The notes under the pieces are model-generated. The model was not told the DNA's origin and made no database searches. It saw only the letters and a list, made by a program, of their open reading frames with translations. Shown here in pieces: positions 35,288 through 46,566 of a DNA stretch of 64,000 bases. The translations under genes were made by a program, and so were the position numbers. The stretch's first letter is position 1. Every line of letters begins with the position of its first letter. Source of the stretch: Malania oleifera (lineage: Eukaryota; Streptophyta; Magnoliopsida; Santalales; Ximeniaceae); assembly GCF_029873635.1 (NCBI RefSeq), contig NC_080418.1, forward strand, positions 149,475,748 to 149,539,747, read 5' to 3'.

Positions 35288-36081
35288 GTCAATTCTTAGG
35301 TAGTGTCTCAAATATATATTTTAAAATTAAAATTAAAATTTATAAGAAAAATAATTCGAGCGATCAAGCCATAGCGTAAATAAAAATCTAGAAATTTAGA
35401 TTTGAATTTATATAAATTTAGAAGAAACTTAATATAATTTTATATTATATTTTATATAAATATAAATAAAAATAAAAATAAATAAATTTCATGCCCTCAA
35501 ATGCATAATTATTCTATAATCGAAAGATAAATTCAAATCTTTGGTGGAATTTATGTAGATTTTTAAAAATATTTAGTATAATTATATATTATATTTTGTC
35601 CAAATTTAGATGAATAAAAATAAAAAAATACAAAGTTATTTTGATATCATGAAAATTTAATGTTGAATTTAAATTTAAATTTATGTAAATTTAAAAAATA
35701 TATTATAAAATTATATTAATTTTTAAAAATACTTATAAATTTAAATCTAATGGGATAGAGTTCTACTCAGCTCCACATCACATGGAGCCTACTCCTCCTT
35801 GGATCATTCTCTTTTAATGTATTTATCCAAAAAATAATTGAGAAGACCACTATGCGCCATGTGGCATCATATGGTGTTCATCCATGTGTAAATAATAAAT
35901 ATTTATATTTAAATAAAAACATTAGATTTGTCAAAATATATATATTAATTATTATTAAATAAATATTTTACATGTGTGTATTTTCTTTTTCATATTTTTG
36001 TTTTTTACAATCAACTTTGAAGTGAACGAAAAAGGAAAACACTTTCATTTAAGCAATCTAAAATTAGTATGGAAGTTTATA
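35288..36081 (+). repeat. Long direct repeat, left copy (DR1)
   Basis: It runs from GTCAATTCTTAGGTAGTGTC to AGTATGGAAGTTTATA and matches 39679-40423 along its whole length, except for a block of roughly 50 bp missing from the right copy. It is non-coding and AT-rich with a central CTCCACATCACATGGAGCC inverted repeat. The two copies bracket the duplicated Copia block at 36082-39678. Its ends do not look like LTR ends. Confidence 0.8.
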
Positions 36082-38965
36082 GTGTGTACAAGGCCATATT
36101 TGACACATGTTGTGAGCGTGGTAAGTAAGTTTCTCTCTAATCCAAAAAGACAGCATTATAAAGTCGTCAAATGAATATTCAGATACTTGCGGAGTACATC
36201 AGATTATGACATCATGTTCGGCAAGCAACAAGGTTGTCCTTAAGTTATGTGATTCGTTAATTCTAACTATGCAGGGGATATGGATGATAGAAGGTTTACA
36301 ACAGGTTATGTTTTTACCTTTGTAGGGGGACTTATATGTTGGAAATCCATGGTTCAATCTTTGGTAGCATTGTCCACGACTAAAGTTGAGTATATGGTAG
36401 TTGCTGAAACTGTAAAGGAAATCTTATGGTTTAGTGATTTAGTCAAAGAGCTGGGATTACAGTAAGATGAAGTTGTGCTACAGTATAACCGTTAGAGTGC
36501 TATTTACTTAGCAAAGAATCAAGTGTACCACGCTAGAACCAAGCATATTGATGTGAGGTTCCACCAGGGTCGGGAGTTGATTACTTCGGGTGAACTTGTA
36601 TTGGAGAAGATTCACACATCTAAAAATGCAGCAGATATTTTGACAAAATCCAAGACTAATGAAAAGTTCAAGCATTGCTTGAACTTACTCCATGTCTCCA
36701 ATTGATAGAAAGGAGACAAACCCAATTGAGCATTTCAAGTTTAAGGTAGAGCAGTTAGATATATTTTTTGGGTTCTCCTAAGGTGCGTATAATCGTCAAG
36801 ATGGAGATTGTTATTTATGGTGTGACTCTTATACTTGGGATTTTATAAACAAAGTGTTGGCCTAATAAGACTTACAATTTTTATTTTGATGATAACAAAT
36901 CAATGATGTATTTAATATAGTTCAAGTGAAAGTTTTTCAGAAAAAAAACAAAGTCTAAAGGAAGTGACAAAGCTCAAGAGCATAAGGAAGCCTATGGATT
37001 AAAAAGAAAATTTGAAGAGGATAATAAAGTATATGGATTACAAAGAGATCTTAAAGAGCATGAAGATTAAAGATATATTGGTGAAAGCTCAAAGAAAAGA
37101 TTGAAGACTCAAAGATGATGGAAGAACAAGATTGAAGAACAAAAAATCATTTTTGTAGATATTCTAAAAGTAAGTACTTCAAGTTAATTTTAAATATAAA
37201 TTGATTTGAAGCTCTCAAGATATTCAGAAATATATTTTCATACTCAAAAGAATATTTTAAGAAAAAGAAAAAGTTTTTAAAGAAAGGTCAGGCGACTGCC
37301 AAATTAAGAAAATGGTTTTTCAAAAAGTTAGTAGCAAGACAGGCGACTGCCTAAACATGTCAGGTGCCTGTGTGAACAAGACAGGTGACTGCCTTGGTTC
37401 TAGCAGGCGACTGCCAGTATTCTAAGTTGAGAGTTTGTTCTGTGACAGGCGACTGCCACTCGAACGTTGGCTTAAAAATTCTTAATGGGAAGATTTTTTA
37501 AACAAAGTTTTTGAATATAATTATTTTAAAAAGCTTGGAAACTATTTTAAGGAATCAAGCAATTTTCAAGCAATCAAAAGTTCTTTAAGGCTTCCAAACT
37601 CTCTTGTGTTCAACTACTGGTTTGCTACTGATTCAAACTTCAAAGTAAAGCTTTCAAAGTCAGAATCTTTCATATTTTGAAGGATATTTGGTGATTCATA
37701 CTAAGTATTGAGCTTCAAATTCTTTTATATTTGAATTACTTTGAAGTATTATTGTGCTAATCGTTGTACTAACCTACTCTGCTGTGAGAGTGTTTTCTTG
37801 TACACAAAATCTTTCATCTTCTTTCTTATTCATAGACGATTCAGGGTTATAGAATTGTTGGACCAAACGAGAAAATATCGTTTTGGAGAGGTAGGCTCTA
37901 GCCTAACGGAAGGAGTGTATTGTAATCGGTATTGTTCCACCCGTCAACGGAACTAAATTAGTGAATCCTTTGGTGGTTTGCCAAAGGCGAGGACGTAGGC
38001 TGGGTATAAGCCGAACCTCGTTAAATTTTGTGTCTCTCTTCTTCCTTACTCTTTACTTTTTAGCAAAAACTTACAATCTGCGTGTATGCTTTTAATTGAT
38101 TAATTCTAAGTGTTTAGTTGTTAAATAGATCGGAGGATAATTTGTTTTTGGTTTGATCAACATTAATTGCGGAAACCGAAAGGGACTACGTTAGTTGATC
38201 AACCTAAACTTATTAATCTAAAAGTTTGTTTAAAAGCTAAACATAAGGAAAACTTGTGAGTTTGGAATAAACACAGGGCTTACACAAATTCAGCAGTTCA
38301 TTACAAGGCTATTGAGATAAAGATTGAGTTTTTATTATCTTAACTGGTTGTGGTTGAATTGTTTTTATAATTAATTGTTGTGATTGATTGATAATTAAGA
38401 ACTAAAATTAAAATAATTTTAAAAATACCAATTCACCCCCCCTCTTGAGAAGCTATTCTAATTTCACAAAGGAAGGAATAAAAACATAAGGGTACTGCAC
38501 AGCAGGTACTCATTGACGAGTGCCCTATCCTTGTCGATGAGTAGATATCGAGAGGCCCAAAAATTCAGAATTACTGAGATATCGAGAGCAGAAAAATGAG
38601 CTCGTCGACGAGTGGTCTTTTTTGGCTCGTCAATGAGTGCATTTGGGCTGCGAGAAAATATTTGAATTTTGCATTTGAACATTGGGGTGGCTGGGAATTC
38701 GAAGGGAAACTTTCGAGGGAGTCTTATTTATGTTCTTCTGGGCGTGTATTGATAGAAGAGAGAGATCATTGTGAAGTGTATTGTGTACTTTGACATTTAT
38801 TAATGAAATTATTACGCCGATTACTTTCGTGGATGTAGGCTTTGTCGAACCATGTTAATTCTTGTGTTGATTCTTGTTGTTTCTCATTTACTGGTTGTTT
38901 TTCATTTGTTTGTTGTTGTTTTACTTATTTCACTATGCATCCTTTATTCGATTATTATTACAATA
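36082..38965 (+). mobile_element. Copia 3' end, second copy of the nest-forming element, holding a solo LTR
   Basis: It starts abruptly after DR1 in the end of the reverse transcriptase (VCTRPYLTHVVS) and runs through RNase H (LSTTKVEYMV, ARTKHIDVRFH) to a polypurine tract and 3' LTR. The LTR begins at 36809 and ends at 38965, followed by TGTAA. From about 36597 it matches 25399 onward, including the sequence after the LTR, so it shares the insertion site of the nest's Copia rather than being a separate insertion. A few breaks; fossil. Its LTR is interrupted by 36855-38466. Confidence 0.8.
36855..38466 (+). mobile_element. SIRE-like Copia solo LTR with perfect target duplication
   Basis: A 1612 bp block begins TGTTGGCCTAATAAGACTTAC, with TTTTGATGATAACAAATC close behind, and ends CACCCCCCCTCTTGAGAAGC then TATTCTAATTTCA. 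Identical 5-mers CAAAG flank it (36850-36854 and 38467-38471). It has the same start, C-run end and CAGGCGACTGCC cluster (37288-37458) as the LTR of the large element at 55768-57491, so both are one family. It inserted into the Copia LTR copy after the duplication described at 36597-39678, because the matching copy at 25617 lacks it. Confidence 0.9.
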
Positions 38966-39678
38966 TGTAATCTTGTGTTAATTTTTTTTTTTAATGACCT
39001 AGAACGCCAACCTAGACAAATCCTTCGGACCGTTTAGGTGGGCTACCAAATCAGGGAGATAAAAACATTGTTGTGTTGGAGATGTGACTTATATTTTGAG
39101 TGGAACATTTGCATTAGGGGAAAGCATAGTGAAGTGAGGAACAAAAAGAGAAGGATGCAGGAGGTAAACCATTGGCGGTTTGAGTGTAACCATCGACGGT
39201 TTCAAGCGTGCTGATTGGAGATCAGTAGATTGGGAGTTTTTGGAGGATTTTCCTCCAGGGGATCGCTACACAAGTGTTTTAAATTTAGTAGAAGTCTTTT
39301 GTAAGCATAGAATTAGTATTTAATCATATTATGTAACCCTAGTATTGGGTAAGCTTGATGCAAGCTTCACAAAGCTTTGTAAGCTTCACATTATGATAGT
39401 GAAAAACAGTCGCTACTCCCGTGGACGTAAGCAAATTGTCAAACCATGTAAATTCTTGTATCTTTGATTGTTGTTTTTGTTTAATTTCATTATTGAGTGA
39501 TTGCTTGTTTTGTATAGTTCATCATTGAGTGCTTGACTTGCTTGTTCCATTGATTGTTTAATGAGTTTGGGTGAGGTCTTCCGCTGCGCACACTTAGCAT
39601 CAATAATAGGTATCAAAGCGTTGATTGTTTTCGACTAACATGTTGTCTGCCCATTGATGTATCCATAGTAATTCACTT
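38966..39678 (+). repeat. Second copy of the flank downstream of the nest
   Basis: It matches 26157-26886, including the T run, GACCTAGAACGCCAACCTAG, the CCCGTGGACG...ACCATGTAAA motif, and the primer-site-like ATAGGTATCAAAGC. The match stops at GTAATTCAC (39677 here, about 26886 there), and the next base begins DR2. Confidence 0.8.
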
Positions 39679-40423
39679 GTCAATTCTTAGGTAGTGTCTC
39701 AAACATATGTTTTAAAATTAAAATTAAAATTTATAAGAAAAATGATTCGAGAGATTAAAGCCATAGCGTAAATAAAAATCTTAAAATTTAGATTTGAATT
39801 TATATAAATTTAGAAGAGACTTAATATAATTTTATATTATATTTTATTTAAATAAAAATAAAAATAAATAAATTTCATGCCCTCAAATGCATAGTTATTC
39901 TATATCCGAAAGGATAAATTCAGATCTTTGGTGGAATTTATGTAGATTTTAAAAAATATTTAGTATAATTATATATTATATTTTGTCCAAATTTAGATGA
40001 ATAAAAATTGAAAAATGCAAAGTTATTTTGATATCATGAAAATTTAATATTGAATTTAAATTTAAATTTAAATTTATGTAAATTAAAAAAATATAATATA
40101 AAATTACATTAATTTTTAAAAATACTTATAAATTTAAATCTAATGGGATAGAGTTCTACTCAGCTCCACATCACATGGAGCCTACTCCTCCTTTGGATCA
40201 TTCTCTTTTAATGTATTTATCCAAAAAATAATTGAGAAGACCACTACGCGCCACATGGCATCATGTGTGTATTTTCTAAATATATATTAATTATTATTAA
40301 ATATATATTTTACATGTGTGTATTTTCTTTTTTATATTTTTGTTTTTTACAATCGACTTTGAAGTGAACGAAAAAGGAAAACACTTTCATTTAAGCAATC
40401 TAAAAATAGTATGGGAGTTTATA
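39679..40423 (+). repeat. Long direct repeat, right copy (DR2)
   Basis: It matches 35288-36081 with scattered base differences and one missing block. It ends AGTATGGGAGTTTATA, after which the sequences differ. Confidence 0.8.
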
Positions 40424-40707
40424 TTTTTTAAGTTTTAATTCTTCATTTATTATTTAGGAGGTTAAATTCATTTTGAAGTTAAATTGTGTGATGTTTCCAA
40501 TACTAGAGAATCACCAAATCGTGGTTCGTTTGGATCAAAGATTTTGATGGGGGAAAGGGAAGGAAAAGAAAATATGAAGGAAGCTTATTTTTCATTGTAT
40601 TTTATTTTTGTATCAAATAATATTAAAAATGAAATTTTATTTTAATAAAATTAAAAATTAAGAAAAAATCAAATGTGAAAATGAGTAAACTAAAATTTTA
40701 TTCAATG

Positions 40708-40709
<2 letters not shown>

Positions 40710-40744
<35 letters not shown>
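40710..40744. repeat. (TA)n microsatellite
   Basis: A direct AT run inside the family B element. Confidence 0.9.
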
Positions 40745-40747
<3 letters not shown>

Positions 40748-40784
40748 CTTACTTTCCTTAATAACCAAATATGAAAAAGTGGAT

Positions 40785-40983
40785 GGTAATGGAGATGTGT
40801 TCCTGGGGTCGGGTTGGCCGAACATCCAACTGATGCATAGAAGCCGTGTCCGCATTTCGAACTTTACCCTAATCAGCGAGACCTCGGGGCGGAGGACACT
40901 GATTCATAGGTTTGGTGCCGCACCAGAGGGTCCGAAGGACGCTTTGGTAGCTGGAGTTCCTATGTAATCAAAAAATAAAAATA
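40785..40983 (+). mobile_element. SINE-like insertion with 11 bp target duplication
   Basis: A 199 bp GC-richer insert begins GGTAATGGAGATGTGTTCC and ends in an A-rich tail (AAAAAATAAAAATAA). It is bordered by AAAAAGTGGAT on both sides (40774-40784 and 40984-40994). Size, tail and duplication length fit target-primed insertion of a SINE. A weak B-box-like GCATTTCGAACT lies near 40852, but the A box is not convincing, so the Pol III origin is inferred. The open frame across it is not a gene. Confidence 0.6.
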
Positions 40984-41051
40984 AAAAAGTGGATTCCTCC
41001 ATATTTTCTTTTCCTTTTGCTCTTATTTTCCAAGTTTCAACTGGAGTCTTG

Positions 41052-41390
41052 GGCTCTGTTTGGAACTCGAAAAACACCGAGAAAAAGAAAGGAAATTATA
41101 AAGAAAGGAAAAACACTGAGAAAAAGAAAGAATTCACATTTTCATGTTTGATTAACAAGAAAAGTGAGAAAGAAAATAAAAAATATATTAAATTTATAAA
41201 CAAAATTTTGATTTTGCAAACTATTAATATTTAATTTTTCTTAATTTTAGTCATATTAAAATAAATTTTCATTTTGAGTAGAATTTAATACAAAAGGAAA
41301 ATATAATGGAGAATGAGTTTCCTCCTTATTTTTTTTTCCTTTCATTTTCTCAAGTAAAATCCTTGATCTAAACAGTCTAAAGAAAATTAG
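41052..41390. mobile_element. Miniature inverted-repeat element, family B, copy 3
   Basis: It begins CTCTGTTTGGAACTCG immediately after copy 2, holds ATATTAAAATAAATTTTCATTTT, and ends near CCTTGATCTAAACAGTC. Family membership comes from the order of shared blocks. Boundaries are approximate. Confidence 0.4.
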
Positions 41391-43892
41391 TTATAACACT
41401 TGTCCAACTTAAGATAATGTTAAAGAGTATAGATATCTACCATTGGATTCAAATTTTTATCGAATTTAAAGAAATTCAATATAATTTTATTCTACAATTT
41501 GACCAATCCACTCAAATCCCGATATAGTAAAAAAATATTTTGAAACAAAAAGTTATTTTACAATCAATTTCAAGAACAAACCAAACATAAATGTGCCATA
41601 TATTAAAAAATCTACCAATAAAATAACTATAATCAAATATAAAGATTTTATATTCCGAAAAATGCTATATCCTAAGGCGGCATTTGATTTATAGCGTCAA
41701 AAGTATTTTTATAAAGTCATATTATTGGAATTCTTGTTCCTGCACCTGTCTCATAAAAACATTTTTGCAACTTGTAAGATTCTCCGAATCAATGTCTGAT
41801 CGAATATGTAAATTCTAACAAGCATCTCGCGAAGATGACCATTATATTCTTGATGTCATACATAAAGTATAAACAACATATCGAGAATAATTATATTTTC
41901 ACGACAAAATTCTACTTAGAATATGTACTTAATTAAATCCTTGTTCTAAAATTCTAATGATATAAATTTTTAAAAAATTAACACTTAATTAATCCAATCA
42001 ACCCAAATAATTGAGGCAATACAATCTCTAAATATTGAACATTATATAATATTATTATAACACACACAGTAATAACAATACTTTCAATTTATTAATAATT
42101 TATTATTTTAAATATGACAACTAATAATGTATAAGGCCATTGATATTTATTTAGTCCCAAAAATAAAATTTTAGTAGGATGAAATTCTCATAAAAGTTAC
42201 TTACAAGAGAGATTAAAAATGTGATGTCCGTATTTTTTAAAATATGAAGATACTCTTAGGTACTGTTTGGGAGCACGAATTTTGAAACTTAGATTTAAAT
42301 TGAGATGAATTTGGACAAAATTTAATTAGATGAATTTGGACAAAGTTTAATATAATTTAATATTACGTATTATTCAAATCTAGTACCATTCTAAATCCTA
42401 ATTCTCTCCAAATATGAAGTCAATATAAAATTTTAGAACCCGGAAAAAAAAAATTTATTGCAAACCAAACATCTCCTAAATATCAAAATTTTCCAAAATT
42501 GTGAAATGCTTTTTTAGTCTCACAAGCTTAAATTTCAAAGCCCCTTGGCGGTGGCACAAATTCATTGCACTTTTAAAATTAAATTCATTTCACTTTTAAA
42601 ATAGTAAATGATTTGGTATTCTATAAAAATATTTTATTTTATTTTATATGGGAATATCCTTTTTGACCCGAATTTGTCTTTTGAAAAATTAAATTTCGTG
42701 TAAATCCAAATAATTTTAAAAACCCAAATTCTCATATTCGTTATTAAAAATGCAAAGTGTGTGTTTGCATGTTTGTATTATTTTTTGTGACTTCGAACTT
42801 TATTCCCAAGTAACTCTTATGTACAAATTTATTAGTTTAAAATCAAAAGTCGTAATATTATAAGAAAAATGACAATATTACAAACTTTTATATGATTATT
42901 TACTGTAAATTATTACTAAATTACTTTTTTAACTTTTTATATCTCTAATTCTTTGTACATTGTTACTCTATTTAGTTTTGCCTTATATTGCTTAAACCAA
43001 CAAGATATTAAAGAACACGTTAAAAAAGTGCCGAGACAAAATCATAAGAGCAAATATGATGACTTAAATCTACATTGTATGAATGAGAACAAATTCCATA
43101 ATTTTAGAAGTTGACTTATTATGAAAATTTTTTGGAGACAATTAAGCAAACCCAAGTTTTTAAAAGAGATTTATTTTAATTTTAACTTTAATTTTTCATA
43201 TTGTTCTTTTAAAGTGTGTCTTAACTTTCTCATTGCAATATCTTAGATACTTGATTTCTTATTAGCATAAAGAAAATATACCAATATCTTTTGGTGAAAT
43301 ATTGGCGCACCCAATTAATAAAATTTGGGGTAAAGTATATTACCATAAAACAAAATGGTACATTATGTATGACTTGTGAAATGTGTAGCTTTTTCTAATA
43401 CATTGAATGAGGGGATGAAAGTCAAATTCATGATGTCAGCAATGATAAGACTACTCTCGTCATTAAACAAGTAAAATAAGACTCTGAATAGGGCCTGGTA
43501 TGCTACCGCCAAACAAATTATTGCATCTTGCGTCACTAGTAATACTTACTTCTTCTTAATCTTTTTTTTTTTTACTTCAGTACATTGAACGATCAAATTC
43601 ATGACTTTAGTATGATAATAAGCTCTTGATAAGATATTGAACTGACAGTCGACTCTATAAGTCCATGCTCACTTGTTGTTATTTATTCATCTCATAATCT
43701 TAAAGATAAACTAACTCCTATAATAATGGGGTTGGCTACTATAATTTGGAAACATGTTAGAAAAGTCATGGCTTAAGTCAACCTAAAATCTTTGACTTTG
43801 TTCTTTAGAATCATGGTAGGAAGATTTCAGCAATCATAAAACTAAATAAATAAAAACAAACAAAAAACAAAAAGGACATCTCTAGACCATAT
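41391..43892. other. Long AT-rich spacer
   Basis: No gene. It contains one likely MITE (42256-42480). Open frames are short and random-looking. Confidence 0.45.
42256..42480. mobile_element. Small miniature inverted-repeat element
   Basis: The left TTAGGTACTGTTTGGGAG and the complement of the right end, TTTAGGAGATGTTTGGTTT, form imperfect inverted repeats 225 bp apart around non-coding AATTTGGACAAA repeats. No certain target duplication. Confidence 0.4.
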
Positions 43893-44050
43893 GTCTTTCT
43901 GCTTTACGAGGATAGGGGAGGGTTGTCATAGTGTTCGCAACCTTATTCCTATTTTTTATTTAGAAAGATTGTTCTGTCGGCTCAAATATACAATCAACCA
44001 GTCAAAAAGGAACGATCTTACCGTTAATCCAAGGCTAGCTCTCAAAATAA
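43893..44050 (-). mobile_element. tRNA-derived SINE, decayed
   Basis: On the minus strand it reads GAGAGCTAGCCTTGGATTAA then CGGTAAGATCGTTCC...TTTGAGCCGACAGAACAATC and AGGTTGCGAACACTATGAC. This follows a widespread angiosperm SINE (AGCCTTGGCGCAACGGTAAA, GGTTCGAGTCGTGG, AAGGCTGCGTACA). The A-box region is near 44025-44040 and the B-box region near 43975-43990. Both are mutated, so transcription is unlikely. An (A)n run at 44066-44089 lies just beyond its 5' side. Confidence 0.6.
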
Positions 44051-44065
44051 AATTAATAAAAGATC

Positions 44066-44089
44066 AAAAAAAAAAAAAAAAAAAAAAAA
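44066..44089. repeat. Poly(A) run
   Basis: A direct A run of about 24. Confidence 0.9.
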
Positions 44090-44459
44090 GAGGTAAGGGT
44101 AATTTTCAATCATTGGGTTAGGGCCACAAAGTTCAAGAGATTAAAACTATTACTTTTAGAAGTATGAATCATTTAGAATTTGTGTTTCAAAATTAGTATT
44201 TACATATTAGGTTAGTATAGCTGAAAAAAGCATTTGTTTGCAGGACTGAAATTTAAACAAATTGGATTAAACTTATTAGAATTAAACATTATCATACTTT
44301 GTGTTTAATCTAAGTCCACAAATAATAAGATAACAGCACTATTATTTTTTTCCTTTGGGGGGTGGGTGGGTTAGTCATACTCATGCCTGCAAAATGCAAA
44401 AGGGCATGGAATAATGATTTTGGATTATCACTTGGAACCATTTATAAAGAAATAAATAA

Positions 44460-44463
<4 letters not shown>

Positions 44464-44491
<28 letters not shown>
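44464..44491. repeat. (TA)n microsatellite
   Basis: A direct AT run of about 14 units. Confidence 0.9.
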
Positions 44492-44716
44492 TGAAAATAT
44501 AGTTATTTAAAAAAACACTTGTTTAAAAGTAGTTTAGGATTATTTGTTATAAGTATTTTTTTAGATAAATATTTTTTTAAAAAAAAATATTTATTTTTTA
44601 AAAAATAATTTGAAAATTGAAATAAGTATTTATTTAAGTGTAAATGAAACACTACTTATTAACACAAATACTTATAAAAAGTATTTAGTTTGAAAAAGTA
44701 TTTATTTTTAAAGACC

Positions 44717-44724
44717 TCTCTCTT

Positions 44725-44761
<37 letters not shown>
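44717..44761. repeat. (CT)n(CA)n compound microsatellite
   Basis: A CT run passes directly into a CA run. Confidence 0.9.
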
Positions 44762-44771
44762 ATTTGTAAAT

Positions 44772-45090
44772 TCAATGGGGTTTTAGAATTTTGCGCGAAA
44801 GAAGAAGAGGAAAGTAAAACAAGAAGGAAACTCATTTTCCCTTACATGTTGCTTCTCTATTGAATATTATCAAAAATGAATTTTTGTTTTAATATGACTA
44901 AAAATATAAAATAAAAAAAAAACTAATATTAATGACGTATAAAATTAATTTTTTGTTTATAAGTTTGATATATTTTTTTATTTTTTTTTCTTATTTTTCT
45001 TGATAACTAAACATGAAAATGAGGATTCTTTTTTTTTTTTTTTTTCCTTTCCTTTATTTTTACATTTTCTAAATTCCAAATGATGCTAAG
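44772..45090. mobile_element. Miniature inverted-repeat element, family B, copy 4
   Basis: Shared blocks are ATTATCAAAAATGAATTTTTG, TTTTAATATGACTAAAAAT, ATTTTTCTTGATAACTAAAC and TTTCTAAATTCCAAATGATG. No coding. Boundaries are approximate. Confidence 0.4.
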
Positions 45091-45443
45091 TTCTTTTAAT
45101 TTCTTTATATTTTACTAAAGGCTAGTGGGGGTTCCAAAGCCCATATAGTTGGACTAACCACAGTTGAAGGCCTTGGAGCCCAGCAGCCCTTTTGCTGCCC
45201 CAAAATGGGAAGTTGGGCTTCAGATCCCTTTCTAGGGCCTCATTTGTATTCCAATTATTCAAGTTTCCTTTCTTGGGTCAGAGCTTTGACAAGAAGCATA
45301 GATTAGAATCTCAAATTCACAAACCCAAAATCATTACCTCTCAACACTTTTTGAGAAATACTTGGAAGGCACTGCCCTTCTGCAGGATTAGGAATAGTCA
45401 AATTCTATATTAGGAAGCGTTGCAGGCATATGCATTAAATAGA
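45091..45443. other. Spacer, no gene seen
   Basis: Mixed-composition DNA; short open frames without family resemblance. Confidence 0.4.
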
Positions 45444-45735
45444 TTGACAAAAGACACTGACCTTCCCTTAATTTTGAAAAAAAGACAAGGAGTTCTCTTG
45501 AGGTTTCAAATATTTCAAGGACCTTCTTCAAAGGTTTTAAAATTTCAGACACCTCTTTGGAGGTTTGTGAAAAAGACACAAATCTCCTCTTATGCTTTAC
45601 AAAAAGATAAGTCTTCTGAGGGGAGACTTGTCTTTTAGACAAATCTCAATAAAAGGCTTACAACATTTTTGAAATCTTTGGAAAAATTAATATAATTTTT
45701 GAAATCTTGAGGAAGGTTAAAAAAGAAGGCAAATG
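45444..45735. mobile_element. Miniature inverted-repeat element, family A, copy 3
   Basis: The family A series of CTCTTGAGGTTT / TCAAAGG / GACAAATCTC / TTGAAATCTTGAGGAAGG blocks is seen in inverted order around the centre near 45600. It is more diverged than the other copies and its ends are blurred. Confidence 0.5.
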
Positions 45736-46566
45736 TTTTCTCCTAAGTAGATTTACCTCAAACTAACCATCTCTATAACTGACTTAGGCGGTATTTTGAA
45801 GGATGAATCTTGCATGGAATTAAGGTTCTAGTCATACCCAAAATGCGGATGACCTTTTCCATATTACTTTACAAATATTTCTTAGGGAACATTTTATTGG
45901 ATAGGGTACTTGTAAAGGGAATATGATTTAGGAGAGGTATTTGAGATTTTATTTTAACAAATTCCTTGTTTGGATAAGTTGCAAAGCAAATAAGATTTTT
46001 AAATGCTTAGGAATTTACCATGGGCAATTGGGTGACACAAATCTCCTTTTGAGACACTTGAAAAAATTCTTTTTTTGTTTCTTGGATTTAAAATGGTAAA
46101 TAAGATTTTTTAATTTTTTTAAGAAGTTATTCTAAGGTTTAGCAGTCACAGGATTTAAAATTCTAGAGTAATTTGAAAAGCCCTATCCAAAGAGGGCCTT
46201 AAGAGCTTTTTAAAGATTTTATTTAGCTAAAAATGAAAAGAAAAGCCCTATCCAAAGAGGGCCTCAAGAGCTTTTTAAAGATTTTCTTTAGCTAAAAATG
46301 GAAAGTATTATAAGTAGTATCACAAGTTGGGGTCACAGAAATAACTTATTCAAAACTAGAAAAGTTGCATACATCATATACTTCCCAAACTCCTAATATA
46401 ACACAACAGCTAATAAATTGACAACTATATTCTTACCAACCACTACAAATACCTCTGCTGGTGGCATGCATATTGCACCATCACCTTCTGCCTGCTTTTT
46501 CTCCCTCCTACCTCTTCCTCCCCAAGCTCTGCTTCGCTGGTCCAAGCTCCAAGCAGCAGTCCTCCA
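45736..46566 (+). other. Upstream region of the F6'H-like gene
   Basis: Spacer plus presumed promoter. It includes the 65 bp tandem duplication at 46176-46305. The last 120 bp before the ATG are CT-rich, as expected of a leader. No convincing TATA box was found. Confidence 0.4.
46176..46305. repeat. 65 bp tandem duplication upstream of the F6'H-like gene
   Basis: Two units (46176-46240 and 46241-46305) begin AAAAGCCCTATCCAAAGAGG and end AGCTAAAAATG(A/G)AAAG. They differ at only three or so bases, so the duplication is fairly recent. It lies 260-390 bp upstream of the ATG. Each unit holds a short inverted pair, GCCCTnTCCAAAGAGGGC. Confidence 0.85.

Larger units (their letters stand above)
40515..41053. 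mobile_element. Miniature inverted-repeat element, family B, copy 2 (holds a SINE-like insert)
   Basis: The family B start (TTCGTTTGGATCAAAG), middle (AATGAAATTTTATTTTAATA), (TA)n run at 40710-40744, TTCCTTAATAACCAAATATG and end (TTTCAACTGGAGTC) are present in order. A 199 bp insert at 40785-40983 splits the right half. Boundaries are approximate. Confidence 0.5.

Noticed and set aside
35288-40423. DR1 and DR2 as LTRs of one 5 kb retroelement
   Set aside because: They do not begin TG and end CA, and have no primer site or polypurine tract beside them; the enclosed block is a duplicated piece of another locus.
40779-40967. Short open frame as a small protein gene
   Set aside because: It lies across a SINE-like insert with target duplication and has no recognisable product.
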